Below are positions 53,572-61,509 of a stretch of DNA of 64,000 bases, in pieces. The notes under the pieces were generated by a model. That model was not told the DNA's origin. It was given only the letters and a program-made list of their open reading frames with translations, and searched no databases. Source of the stretch: Actinomycetes bacterium (GTDB taxonomy: Bacteria > Actinomycetota > Acidimicrobiia > IMCC26256 > PALSA-610). The stretch spans positions 17,314-81,313 of the forward strand of contig JANYBW010000059.1 of the NCBI GenBank assembly GCA_025360585.1, read 5' to 3'. A program made the translations under genes and the position numbers. Position 1 is the stretch's first letter, and every line of letters begins with the position of its first letter.

Positions 53572-54308
53572 TGGCGCGGACTCAGCAGGACCTTGTGGGC
53601 GCGACCCCGTTGCTCGAACTCGATCATGTCGACGCGGCTTACGGACCATTCCGAGCGATCTTCGACGTTTCGTTTGCCGTGAATCGTGGGCGAGTGCTCA
53701 CATTGCTCGGCCCGAACGGCGCCGGCAAGACCACGATCGCTCGCGTGTGCTCAGGTCTGGTTGCTCCCACCCGAGGCTCGGTGCGCTTCGACGGTGAGGA
53801 TCTCACCGGCCGACCTGCATTCGAATTCGCACGGCGAGGCATTGTGCACGCGCCCGAAGGCCGATCGGTGTTCGGGACGTTGACCGTCGAGGAAAACCTC
53901 CACATCGGTCTCGAAAGTAACCATGGCCGCGCCGAAGCCCAGAAGCTCACGCAACGGGCGTATGAGTTGTTTCCTCGGCTCGGCGAACGGCGCAAACAAC
54001 TCGCGGGGACGCTTTCGGGTGGAGAGCAACGGATGCTGTCACTTTCGCGTGTGCTCGTGGGTGAACCAAGGTTATTGATCGCGGATGAACTCTCACTCGG
54101 GCTCGCGCCGATCATCGTTGATGAGGTCTACGTACTCCTACAGACGATTCGCGACGCAGGGACCACCCTGCTCATTATCGAACAGCACATCAGCCATGCC
54201 CTGGGCATCGCCGACGATTGCCTCTTACTCGAAAAGGGTGCAGTCATTGATCAAGGTGATGCGCAATATATGCGGATAGCCGTCGGCCAAACCCTCGCTG
54301 GCGGCTGA
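53571..54308 (+). CDS. livF: LivF-type ABC transporter ATPase
   Basis: This 245-residue ATPase has Walker A GPNGAGKTT near residue 47, the signature LSGGEQRM near 147, LLIADELSLGLAPI near 168 and the EQH switch (IIEQHISHALGIAD). The start overlaps the LivG stop by one base (TAATG). It is the last gene of the operon. A terminator-like hairpin follows 44 bases downstream. Confidence 0.93.
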   Translation: MARTQQDLVGATPLLELDHVDAAYGPFRAIFDVSFAVNRGRVLTLLGPNGAGKTTIARVCSGLVAPTRGSVRFDGEDLTGRPAFEFARRGIVHAPEGRSVFGTLTVEENLHIGLESNHGRAEAQKLTQRAYELFPRLGERRKQLAGTLSGGEQRMLSLSRVLVGEPRLLIADELSLGLAPIIVDEVYVLLQTIRDAGTTLLIIEQHISHALGIADDCLLLEKGAVIDQGDAQYMRIAVGQTLAGG

Positions 54309-54351
54309 GCGCTATGCAACAAGCGCGGCCACACTGCTGAAGCCGTCAAAT

Positions 54352-54369
54352 GAATGCCACTCGGCATTC
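54352..54369. terminator. Terminator-like hairpin between convergent operons
   Basis: GAATGCC-ACTC-GGCATTC is a perfect 7-bp inverted repeat with a four-base loop, between livF (plus, ends 54308) and the phosphonate permease gene (minus, ends 54394). There is no T-tract on either side. Confidence 0.55.
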
Positions 54370-54393
54370 GCTAATCAACCAAACCTTTCGGAA

Positions 54394-56142
54394 CTACCGC
54401 ATGGCAATTCGAAGCCGTTTTGATATTGCGGCGGCGGCGATTGTCATCACGACGAGCGCGGCGATCGTTGATGTGACCGCTGCAAAATCGCGAGCGACGA
54501 GATCGTCTTGGATGAGGCGACCAAGACCGGCTGCGCCGACCACGCCGACGATCACGGTCTCGCGCATGATGACCTCCCATCGATAGGCGCTCAGGGCGAT
54601 GATGCGCGGTGCGGCGGCGGGCAATGTCGCGTACAACAGCCGGCTGCGACGCGGTGCCCCGCTCGCGATCAATAGTTCCTCGGTGCGGGGATCGAGATCT
54701 TCGAGTGCCTCTCCAAACAGTCGTGCCATGATGCCCGTGTTGTATGCGGTGAGCGCGGCGATGCCTGGCCACGCGCCGGGGAAGAGTACGAGCGCCGCGA
54801 GGAATGCCCATATGTGTTGAGGGATCGCTCGTGCAAACAATCCCGATGCGCGTGCTGTGAACCGTTGCAGGATACCGACACTTCGAGCGAAACGCGTCCT
54901 AGGGAGCGACGCGACGACTGGACGCGCGCCCACGATCGCCACGAGCAGCCCTAATGCAACGGAGGCGCCGATTGCCACAACCGACATCGCGACCGTATCG
55001 ACTGCCGCGTTCCATAGGGCGGAGAAACCTCCCGGCCCGTACCTCGGTGGGAGCATGCTGGTGACGAGCTCAGCGAGTAGCGAGCGCCGTCGATGATTCA
55101 AGACAATGAACGGATCGAGTTCGATCCACCACCATGCGACTGGAACCGCGGCGATCAATGAGAGAAATGACCAGCGCATGAGGTGAGAGGGCTTATGACG
55201 TTGCGTTATTTCGCGTGATGCGATCGCGTCGTTGTCGGGTGGAGACAGTCGCATGTCTCCGCAGTGTGTATTCGAACGGGCCTGACGTCGGCGGATTGCT
55301 GATGACCACATGTCGACGACTCCGGCGATGATCACCAGTGCGTAAATCAGCGTCCACATGTCGGAATACCGCAATGTTTGAAAGCTTAATTGCATCTGGT
55401 AACCCAGACCACCAGCGCCAATAACACCGAGAATCGCGGCGGTTCGAATTGCACATTCGAAGCGATAGAAGACATATCCAGTGACATCTGCTGCGACATC
55501 GGCGCCGATGCTGTACGTGAGTGCTGCGAGGCGCGGCGCGCCCGCGGCCCGCAGGTTGTTGTGGGCGTGCGGGGAAGCATCGTCGATGATGTCGGCAAAT
55601 ACCGATGCCGATACCGCGCCAAATGGAATTCCGATCGCGAGGACTGCGACGATCGGGTCGGTGCCAAATACTTGGACCAACAGTAACGCCCACACGATTT
55701 CGTGTACTGCCCGCGGCACCGCGCCGAACGCGCGCACCAACCAGAGCATCGTTGTGCGTGCTGCACGGAACCGGGTGGCGCTCAGCCGCTGCTGGTCCCA
55801 GAAGCGGTGCGCCAGTATCGGTGCGTATAGCAAACCGATGATCGTGCTGAGCACGGTTCCGACGATGGCAAACGAGAGCGTGGTTGCTGCTGCCCGCACG
55901 GTGAGGGCCATGAATTCGTTGGTCAGTGTTGGTCGCGCTGCGGCACCCCAAAACTTGCCCAAACTGCTCCAGCCACGCGTGTTGAAATGGTCGCCGGAGA
56001 TCCCAACCCGATCGATTGACCAGATCGCGGCAACCACGACTCCAATCATCCAACGACGGCGCGCTTGACTGTGCCGCGATGCTCGCCGAGGTTCGCGATG
56101 AGGCCCCGTGGTGTTATCAACGCGCGTTGCCGTCAGTGTCAC
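54394..56142 (-). CDS. phnE: Fused two-domain PhnE-type phosphonate ABC permease
   Basis: This 582-residue protein carries two PhnE-like permease domains in tandem. The first has the cytoplasmic loop LRAAGAPRLAALTYSI near residue 195; the second has LIASGAPRRSRLLYATLPAA near 505. Each has about six hydrophobic segments; the linker includes RRQARSNTHCGD. The GTG at 56142 is chosen four bases after the PhnC stop; an upstream frame to 56424 is a shadow of PhnC. Canonical systems use one short PhnE per half or two separate genes, so the fusion gives a complete channel in one chain. Confidence 0.88.
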   Translation of the reverse strand: MTLTATRVDNTTGPHREPRRASRHSQARRRWMIGVVVAAIWSIDRVGISGDHFNTRGWSSLGKFWGAAARPTLTNEFMALTVRAAATTLSFAIVGTVLSTIIGLLYAPILAHRFWDQQRLSATRFRAARTTMLWLVRAFGAVPRAVHEIVWALLLVQVFGTDPIVAVLAIGIPFGAVSASVFADIIDDASPHAHNNLRAAGAPRLAALTYSIGADVAADVTGYVFYRFECAIRTAAILGVIGAGGLGYQMQLSFQTLRYSDMWTLIYALVIIAGVVDMWSSAIRRRQARSNTHCGDMRLSPPDNDAIASREITQRHKPSHLMRWSFLSLIAAVPVAWWWIELDPFIVLNHRRRSLLAELVTSMLPPRYGPGGFSALWNAAVDTVAMSVVAIGASVALGLLVAIVGARPVVASLPRTRFARSVGILQRFTARASGLFARAIPQHIWAFLAALVLFPGAWPGIAALTAYNTGIMARLFGEALEDLDPRTEELLIASGAPRRSRLLYATLPAAAPRIIALSAYRWEVIMRETVIVGVVGAAGLGRLIQDDLVARDFAAVTSTIAALVVMTIAAAAISKRLRIAMR

Positions 56143-56146
56143 GGCG

Positions 56147-56935
56147 CTACGCGCCCGTCGCGTACATCGAATCGAGCTCAACCGTCGTGATGTCTTGCGA
56201 TCGCCGATCGAAGGCGATGGCGCCTTCGCGTAGCCCGATGATTCGATCGAAAAACTGTAGCGCGAGCGCCGGTGAATGCAAGCTCGCGACGATGCATTCG
56301 ACGCGTTGCGTTGATTCGCCGATGTCGCCGCGAGCATCACGCATCGGCGGAGCGAGCATCGTGTTGGTGATTTGATGTAACGCCTCGGCCGCCAAATTCG
56401 GGTCAAGGCTCGAGACCGGTTCATCGGCTAGGAGTAGCCGTGGTTGTTGGACCAACGCTCGGGCGATCGCGACTCGTTGCTGCTCGCCGCCGGAAAGTTC
56501 ATCGGTTCGCCGCCACTCGTACCCGTCGAGTTCAACCGATAGGAGCGCCGCGATAACGCGAGGCATATCGATTGGTCGCACCAACGATCTGAGGGCCGTA
56601 AACGTTGACCATTCTCCGAGGCGCCCCGCGTTCACGTTGTGCACGACCCGAAGCGAACCGGGCAAATCGATCCCCTGGGGGACCATCGCGACTTGCCTTC
56701 GGGTGGTTCTGAGGCGCGCGTTGTTCAACGCCGAGAGGTCCTGGCCGAACAGTTCGACCGAGCCGCTCGTCGGGCGCGTCAATCCATTGATGAGCCGAAG
56801 CAGTGTCGATTTGCCAGCGCCGCTGCGACCGAGGACCGCAACGCGTTCTCCGGTGCCGATCGTCAGGTCGATCGAACGGAGCGCTCGTTGTGACCCGAAC
56901 GCTACGTCGACCGACCGAAGTTGAACGATGGACAT
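56147..56935 (-). CDS. phnC: PhnC-type phosphonate ABC transporter ATPase
   Basis: This 262-residue ATPase has Walker A GRSGAGKST at 36-44, LSGGEQQRVAIARAL near 145 and Walker B LLLADEPVSSLDP near 168. The closest family is PhnC of phosphonate/phosphite importers (family-level inference). The operon order methyltransferase-PhnD-PhnC-PhnE is clear, with gaps of 17 and 4 bases downstream of PhnD and PhnC. No C-P lyase or phosphonatase is in the window. Confidence 0.92.
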   Translation of the reverse strand: MSIVQLRSVDVAFGSQRALRSIDLTIGTGERVAVLGRSGAGKSTLLRLINGLTRPTSGSVELFGQDLSALNNARLRTTRRQVAMVPQGIDLPGSLRVVHNVNAGRLGEWSTFTALRSLVRPIDMPRVIAALLSVELDGYEWRRTDELSGGEQQRVAIARALVQQPRLLLADEPVSSLDPNLAAEALHQITNTMLAPPMRDARGDIGESTQRVECIVASLHSPALALQFFDRIIGLREGAIAFDRRSQDITTVELDSMYATGA

Positions 56936-56952
56936 TTGTATCTGTGATCGCG

Positions 56953-57918
56953 TTAGCGAATGACGCCGATGGTTTTACCGATTTCTTCGATCTTCGCGTA
57001 GTTCTCTGGTTTGGTTTCGATGAACCTCTTCGCGCCAAAGAGTTCGAGGATCGCGGCTTCGCCGTCGCCGTTGCCATCGAGCTCAAGGATGGCCTGTCGC
57101 AATTTGGCCGTGAAACCTTGGCCGAATTTGGTGTCGAGTTTCGGCTGGGCCAGCCAGTGGTAATCGAAAAACGTTGGGGTGCGGAACACTTCGCGGATCT
57201 TGGTTTTGTCGAGGGTTCCTGCCGCAACCGCTTTGTCCCATACCGAAGAACTCAAAGCGCCGACTTGGAAGGTGCCGGCGGCAACCAGGGCGATGGTCTT
57301 GTCGTGCGACCCTGAAAAACCGGGCTTGCCTTTGAGGTCTGTGTTGACATCAACGCCAGCTTTTCCAAGAAAATACTGTGGCATGACTCGGCCCGATGTC
57401 GATGACTCAGACCCGAACGTGAGCGAATGACCCGCGATTACGCTCAATCCATTGACGTCCGCAATAGGACCTACACCCGAATCGGAAGCAGCAACGAAGA
57501 CCGATGTGAACTTGGCGTCGATGTCGCGTTGGGCAAGGGTTACAGCCCCCGGTACGGCGGAGCGGGCTTGCACCCCGGTGAGTCCACCGAACCACACAAC
57601 ATCGAGATCGCCAGTGCGAAAACTTGATACCGAAGCCGGGTAGTCGATGACCGGAACGTATTCAACTTTGATCCCCGGTACGTGCGCTTCGATGTACTTG
57701 GCGAAGAGTTGGTATCTGCGTACGAGCTTTTCGGGTTCTTGATCCGGGATGGCACTGACGCGCAGCGTCCCGTGGAAGGTCGCGGTCGCGTCGGCTTTGG
57801 TGGTCGCGTCGGCGCCTTTTTCCTTGGTGTCGCTACCGCACGCCACCGCGGTTGTCGCCAGTAGCGCTACCGCGACGAAGCGTCGGGCTGAAGAGAAACG
57901 GTATGAAAACATTGACAT
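56953..57918 (-). CDS. phnD: PhnD-type phosphonate/phosphite-binding lipoprotein
   Basis: This 321-residue lipoprotein has a lipobox at TAVAC (Cys27) after a hydrophobic signal segment. The mature domain starts GTLRVSAIPDQEPEKLVRRY, typical of PhnD/PtxB-like binding proteins. Motifs include VPVIDYPASVSSFRTGDLDVVWFG, cited in parts, and FGSESSTSGRVMPQYFL. It captures an organophosphonate, phosphite or similar ligand. An AGGATTCC site precedes the ATG. Confidence 0.92.
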   Translation of the reverse strand: MSMFSYRFSSARRFVAVALLATTAVACGSDTKEKGADATTKADATATFHGTLRVSAIPDQEPEKLVRRYQLFAKYIEAHVPGIKVEYVPVIDYPASVSSFRTGDLDVVWFGGLTGVQARSAVPGAVTLAQRDIDAKFTSVFVAASDSGVGPIADVNGLSVIAGHSLTFGSESSTSGRVMPQYFLGKAGVDVNTDLKGKPGFSGSHDKTIALVAAGTFQVGALSSSVWDKAVAAGTLDKTKIREVFRTPTFFDYHWLAQPKLDTKFGQGFTAKLRQAILELDGNGDGEAAILELFGAKRFIETKPENYAKIEEIGKTIGVIR

Positions 57919-57936
57919 TCTGAGGAATCCTTTGGA

Positions 57937-58578
57937 TTAGCTGGGAAGGTTCTTGATCCGTCGGGCCGCGATGAAAACTAATTCTTGGGTGCTGCCGTTC
58001 GGGGTTCGATGTGTGGCTTCGGCGGTGTCGACCACCATGAAATCTCTTGCGAAACAGGCGCTGAGGGCGGTGATGCTGCGCCGCTGAACGGGCAGCCCGC
58101 TGCATGCCTGCGGACCGTTTGGACCGAACGTGCCGACGACGAGAAGTCCATCGAGAGAAACCGCAGCTGCACACGTTGCGACGTAGTGCTCGACATCGGT
58201 GTCGGCCACAAGAAAATGAAACACCGCTCGGTCGTGCCAGACGTCGTAGGCGCGCGTGGCCGACCACGAGGTGACGTCGGCAACGATCCAGTTGATCTTG
58301 GCGGTGTCCGTATTGAAGTGTTGGCGGTTGATTGCGAGTGCACTCTGGGAGATATCGAGGACCGAAATATCTCGATACCCGTTCGCGTAGAGGCAACCAG
58401 CGAGTCGTGAACTGCCGCCACCGATATCGATGACACTGTTTGACGGAGATGCGTGCGTCTCGATGAGCTGGAGTGAAGTTGTCGGGGCAGATTCGAACCA
58501 GCTAAGAGTCTCCGGCGGTTTGGTCGCCCAAACCCGCTCCCAGTGACTGCCAGGAACCGAATCAACTGCATCGCTCAA
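57937..58578 (-). CDS. Class I SAM-dependent methyltransferase
   Basis: This 213-residue methyltransferase has motif I VIDIGGGSSRLAG near residue 49 and an ISVLDISQSAL acidic post-motif near 72, then NWIVADVTSWS near 93. The start is a TTG at 58578 (MSDAVDSVPGSHW), with no strong ribosome site. It lies 18 bases upstream of phnD, so it is probably cotranscribed with the phosphonate importer. Similar small enzymes methylate thiols, halides or metabolites; I cannot assign a substrate. Confidence 0.85.
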   Translation of the reverse strand: MSDAVDSVPGSHWERVWATKPPETLSWFESAPTTSLQLIETHASPSNSVIDIGGGSSRLAGCLYANGYRDISVLDISQSALAINRQHFNTDTAKINWIVADVTSWSATRAYDVWHDRAVFHFLVADTDVEHYVATCAAAVSLDGLLVVGTFGPNGPQACSGLPVQRRSITALSACFARDFMVVDTAEATHRTPNGSTQELVFIAARRIKNLPS

Positions 58579-58641
58579 ATTGAACGGCCCGATCGCGCAA
58601 CGGAGAGCAATCCGGTTGGTGCTGAGGGCATGATGGGCTTT

Positions 58642-58679
58642 CGTAGTTGGCTGCGCGGACTATCCGTCATCTAACTACG
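58642..58679. promoter_or_regulatory. Inverted repeat CGTAGTT...AACTACG in divergent region
   Basis: Perfect 7-bp arms separated by about 24 bases lie between the methyltransferase (minus) and AhpD-like (plus) genes. They could bind a dimeric regulator in the divergent promoter region. Confidence 0.35.
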
Positions 58680-58762
58680 TAGCCGACCCCATCGGCGGAT
58701 GTCGCGGATTTTTTGCTGCCGGTTTCGTTGCGTACTCGGACCTGGTCGGTGTGCAGGACCGA

Positions 58763-58768
58763 TACCAT
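58763..58768 (+). promoter_or_regulatory. Leaderless-type -10 box (TACCAT)
   Basis: TACCAT fits TANNNT and sits seven bases before the ATG at 58775, the spacing expected for leaderless transcripts. No ribosome site is seen upstream of this ATG. Confidence 0.45.
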
Positions 58769-58774
58769 CACGAG

Positions 58775-59356
58775 ATGTCGAGCCGGGTTTCACTGATTGC
58801 CGCAGAGCAAGCGCCAGTTTCAGCTCGGCACCTTTTTGCCGATGGCGACCCCGGCCCCCTTGTTGCGTCGTGGGCTCAAGTCCCCGAGCTGCTCGACACT
58901 GCGTTGCCGTTTGTTGGCATGATCCTCGGCGCGTCATCGCTTTCGGTGCGTTACAAGGAGCTGGCGATCCTGCGGACGTCGGCGTTAATGCAATGTCGTT
59001 TCTGCGTAAACGCGCATACCGAAGTCGCTGTGGATGTTGGATTATCTGAATCTGAAATTCGCGCACTGCGTGGTGAGTTGCCGTTGGCTGAAGCGTTCAC
59101 TGCAACAACTGAGGTTGCGTTGTTGCGATGGATCGACGCTGTCGCTGGTGGCCGAGGATCGGTTGCTCAGGATATTGCCGACGCGTTCACTGGCCAGTTC
59201 GCCGATTTCGAAGTTGTCGAGTTAACGATGCTTATTGGAGCGACTTTGATGCTGAACCGGTACGCATCGGCATTGCAACTCCCAAACGGTGCAGACTCCA
59301 TTGACCGTCTGCAACGACTTGGCTACGACACCGGATTACTAGGAGTCTTCGCATGA
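58775..59356 (+). CDS. AhpD-like (carboxymuconolactone-decarboxylase fold) protein
   Basis: This protein of about 193 residues has the AhpD core motif Cys74-x2-Cys77-x3-His81 (QCRFCVNAH), so thiol peroxidase or disulfide chemistry is possible, unlike the CMD protein at 37.4 kb. The start MSSRVSLIAAEQ is preceded by TACCAT. A GTG at 58751 is an alternative start. The next gene, a radical SAM enzyme, overlaps the stop by four bases, so the two form a functional pair. Confidence 0.88.
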   Translation: MSSRVSLIAAEQAPVSARHLFADGDPGPLVASWAQVPELLDTALPFVGMILGASSLSVRYKELAILRTSALMQCRFCVNAHTEVAVDVGLSESEIRALRGELPLAEAFTATTEVALLRWIDAVAGGRGSVAQDIADAFTGQFADFEVVELTMLIGATLMLNRYASALQLPNGADSIDRLQRLGYDTGLLGVFA

Positions 59357-60180
59357 CCGCCGTTCGCGAAGCAATGGAGAGCGGCGCCATTTCGCGACGC
59401 ATGTGGTTTTACGCCAATTATCACTGTAATTTGGAGTGCTCCTATTGCTTGACCGAAAGTTCGCCGAGAGCACCGCGGCGGCAGCTCGATCACCGTTTGA
59501 TGAAATCGTTGACCCGGCAAGCTGCCGACTTGGGGTTCGAGGAAGTAGGAGTCACCGGCGGCGAAACCTTTCTCGACCTCGCGTTGCCTGCGACGCTGGC
59601 GGAAATGTCTGAGTCCGTTCCCGTCATCGTGCTGACCAACGGCACTTTGTTTGTCGGCGATCGCCTAGATCGGCTTGCCCCGATGCTGGGCCACGAAATC
59701 TCGATGCAGATTTCACTGGATTCCGCCGACCCTGATCTCAACGACATGGCGCGTGGCCCCGAGAATTTTGCGAAGGTTGTTGATGCAATTCCCAGGCTGA
59801 TCGAAGCTGGGCATCACGTTCGGGTTGCGAGTACTGGGCAAGCCCCCGACGACGCGTCTCAAGAAGCTCTCTGCGTGTTGCATCGGAGCTTGGGCATCCC
59901 AGACGAAGATCATGTTGTGCGGCCTATCGTGCGGCGCGGGCGTGGAGCCACGATCGATGGATCCATACCCGCAGGCCCTGACGAACTTTTTCCGGAACTG
60001 ACGATCACTGCCGATGGCGCGTTTTGGAGCCCGTTCGCGCCGACTGTGTTCAACGATCAAGTGGATACCGATCTCCTCGTCAGCCGAACGGTTGATCCAC
60101 TGTCGTTACCAGTCCAACGCCTGATCGCGTTGGCGCAAGGGCGCCCCACTGGAAGCGATGTCGCCAACAACATTCGTTGA
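59353..60180 (+). CDS. Radical SAM enzyme of unknown substrate
   Basis: This 275-residue radical SAM protein has the cluster motif Cys25-x3-Cys29-x2-Cys32 (CNLECSYC) and GGE at 69-71. No SPASM-type cysteine cluster is visible, so it probably binds a single [4Fe-4S]. It is coupled to the AhpD-like gene (ATGA overlap). The two are followed by two membrane proteins. The set could be a redox or modification system, but no known pathway name fits fully. Confidence 0.9.
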   Translation: MTAVREAMESGAISRRMWFYANYHCNLECSYCLTESSPRAPRRQLDHRLMKSLTRQAADLGFEEVGVTGGETFLDLALPATLAEMSESVPVIVLTNGTLFVGDRLDRLAPMLGHEISMQISLDSADPDLNDMARGPENFAKVVDAIPRLIEAGHHVRVASTGQAPDDASQEALCVLHRSLGIPDEDHVVRPIVRRGRGATIDGSIPAGPDELFPELTITADGAFWSPFAPTVFNDQVDTDLLVSRTVDPLSLPVQRLIALAQGRPTGSDVANNIR

Positions 60181-60286
60181 GTGTGAACCAAGGTGGCCGG
60201 TCGGCCACCCTAGAAATGCCGCGACAATGTGATCCCCGGACGTCGTCGGTGCCGTACTAGCCCCTAGTGATAACGAACGGAGCGAT

Positions 60287-60814
60287 ATGACAGCAGCGGT
60301 TGGCATGGTCAGTGGCCTCGCAGATCGGCCAAGCGATCTCGGAGTGCGTATTTCCGCAGCCACGCTTCGGATCGGTCTCGGCGTGATGTGGCTGGTGAAT
60401 GTGCAATGGAAATTCCCGCCGGGATTCCTAGGTTTGCGGCGATATACCAGTTTCGCCGTCACTCGCGAAGTGTGGCACCCCTACGCCGTGATTGTCGATA
60501 AGTTCGTGCTCTCTCACTTCTCGATTTTTGGTTGGGTGGTTTTCATGGCTGAAGCCTCGCTCGCCGGATTTCTGATTCTTGGGCTCGCCACGCGATTCTG
60601 GGCTTTGGTCGGTGTCGCACAATCGGTCGCGATCACACTGAGCGTGCTCAACGCCCCGAACGAATGGCCTTGGTCCTACTACTTGATGATCCTCAGTCAT
60701 TTGGGGGTTTTCGCGCTTGCCGCAGGGCGTTTCGGCGGGTTGGATGGTGTGTTGCGACCGTTGTGGCAGCAAAGTGACGGTCGCGTTGCCCGGATCTTGG
60801 TGCGGGCATCATGA
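60287..60814 (+). CDS. DoxX-like membrane protein
   Basis: This 175-residue protein has four or five hydrophobic segments (for example TLRIGLGVMWLVNVQW and WVVFMAEASLAGFLILGLA). The pattern resembles DoxX/DoxD-family proteins, which sit in redox membrane complexes. A GGAG ribosome site precedes the ATG, and it follows the radical SAM gene after 106 bases. It overlaps the next gene by four bases. Confidence 0.8.
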   Translation: MTAAVGMVSGLADRPSDLGVRISAATLRIGLGVMWLVNVQWKFPPGFLGLRRYTSFAVTREVWHPYAVIVDKFVLSHFSIFGWVVFMAEASLAGFLILGLATRFWALVGVAQSVAITLSVLNAPNEWPWSYYLMILSHLGVFALAAGRFGGLDGVLRPLWQQSDGRVARILVRAS

Positions 60815-61239
60815 CCACGCCACGAGTCGTCGGCCTAGACCCCACGCTGCGCCGCTCGATTGCTCGGGCAAGCATGGTGATCGGAGGCGCAGTAGCGCTC
60901 ATCGGAATCGATGGGCTTCGTCTCGCGACCGGTCGCGGAGCAAAGGGCGCGGCCATCGGGGGGGCTCATGAGTTGCTGTTCAATCACATGAACGTACTCG
61001 GAGCTATCGCGTTTATTGTCGCAGGAGCAATGACATTCGCAAGCGCGTTTCCACCACTCGAACGGTTGCGCCTTGCCGCGGCACTGCTTCATCTGGTCTG
61101 CGCGGTCGTGATCGTCGCGACGCTGCGGGCCGGCCAAGACAATCCTCTGGCCGCAGATGGTGGCACATTCGTATGGCACCTGGGGCTCGCGGTTGGGCTC
61201 GTCGCGATTGTTCTGACGGTTCGCAGCACCGAACGCTGA
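60811..61239 (+). CDS. Small four-TM membrane protein of unknown function
   Basis: This 142-residue protein has about four TM segments (ASMVIGGAVALIGI, LGAIAFIVAGAMTFASAF, AAALLHLVCAVVIVATL, LGLAVGLVAIVLTV). The start overlaps the DoxX-like stop. I recognise no family. Likely an integral partner of the DoxX-like protein. Confidence 0.78.
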   Translation: MTTPRVVGLDPTLRRSIARASMVIGGAVALIGIDGLRLATGRGAKGAAIGGAHELLFNHMNVLGAIAFIVAGAMTFASAFPPLERLRLAAALLHLVCAVVIVATLRAGQDNPLAADGGTFVWHLGLAVGLVAIVLTVRSTER

Positions 61240-61329
61240 TCCGAACATATTCGCCGCCACCCGTTCCAAAACCTCCAACATCGCGATGCTCCTGTACCCA
61301 AAATCACCAATAGATACAGGTATTATCGC

Positions 61330-61509
61330 ATGAGGATGGCACAGAACGCGCCGAGCATGACGACCGAAAGTGTGAACGATCACCACCTTCGCGGAGACCA
61401 ACATGCATTTTCCTTGAAAACCAAACCGTTGTGTGAAACGCCGTGCGTCTCGGACACGCGGAGGGTCCTTACAACCCGAGTGCGTGACGAAGCCGTGTCG
61501 CGTTCATGA
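61330..61509 (+). CDS. Possible short ORF of 59 codons (doubtful)
   Basis: This frame starts ATGAGGATGG just after TATTATCGC and has a CETPC cysteine pair in its middle. It overlaps the end of the SEC-C gene on the other strand and has no ribosome site. It is reported because it follows a radical SAM locus. It is more likely non-coding than a peptide substrate. Confidence 0.15.
   Translation: MRMAQNAPSMTTESVNDHHLRGDQHAFSLKTKPLCETPCVSDTRRVLTTRVRDEAVSRS

Noticed and set aside
58775..60180. Arsenosugar-type (ArsS-like) radical SAM and peroxidase-like pair
   Set aside because: The pairing of a radical SAM and an AhpD-like protein with a methyltransferase nearby is suggestive, but the radical SAM sequence is short and lacks the ArsS C-terminal region as I know it. 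The methyltransferase is on the other strand with the phosphonate importer.
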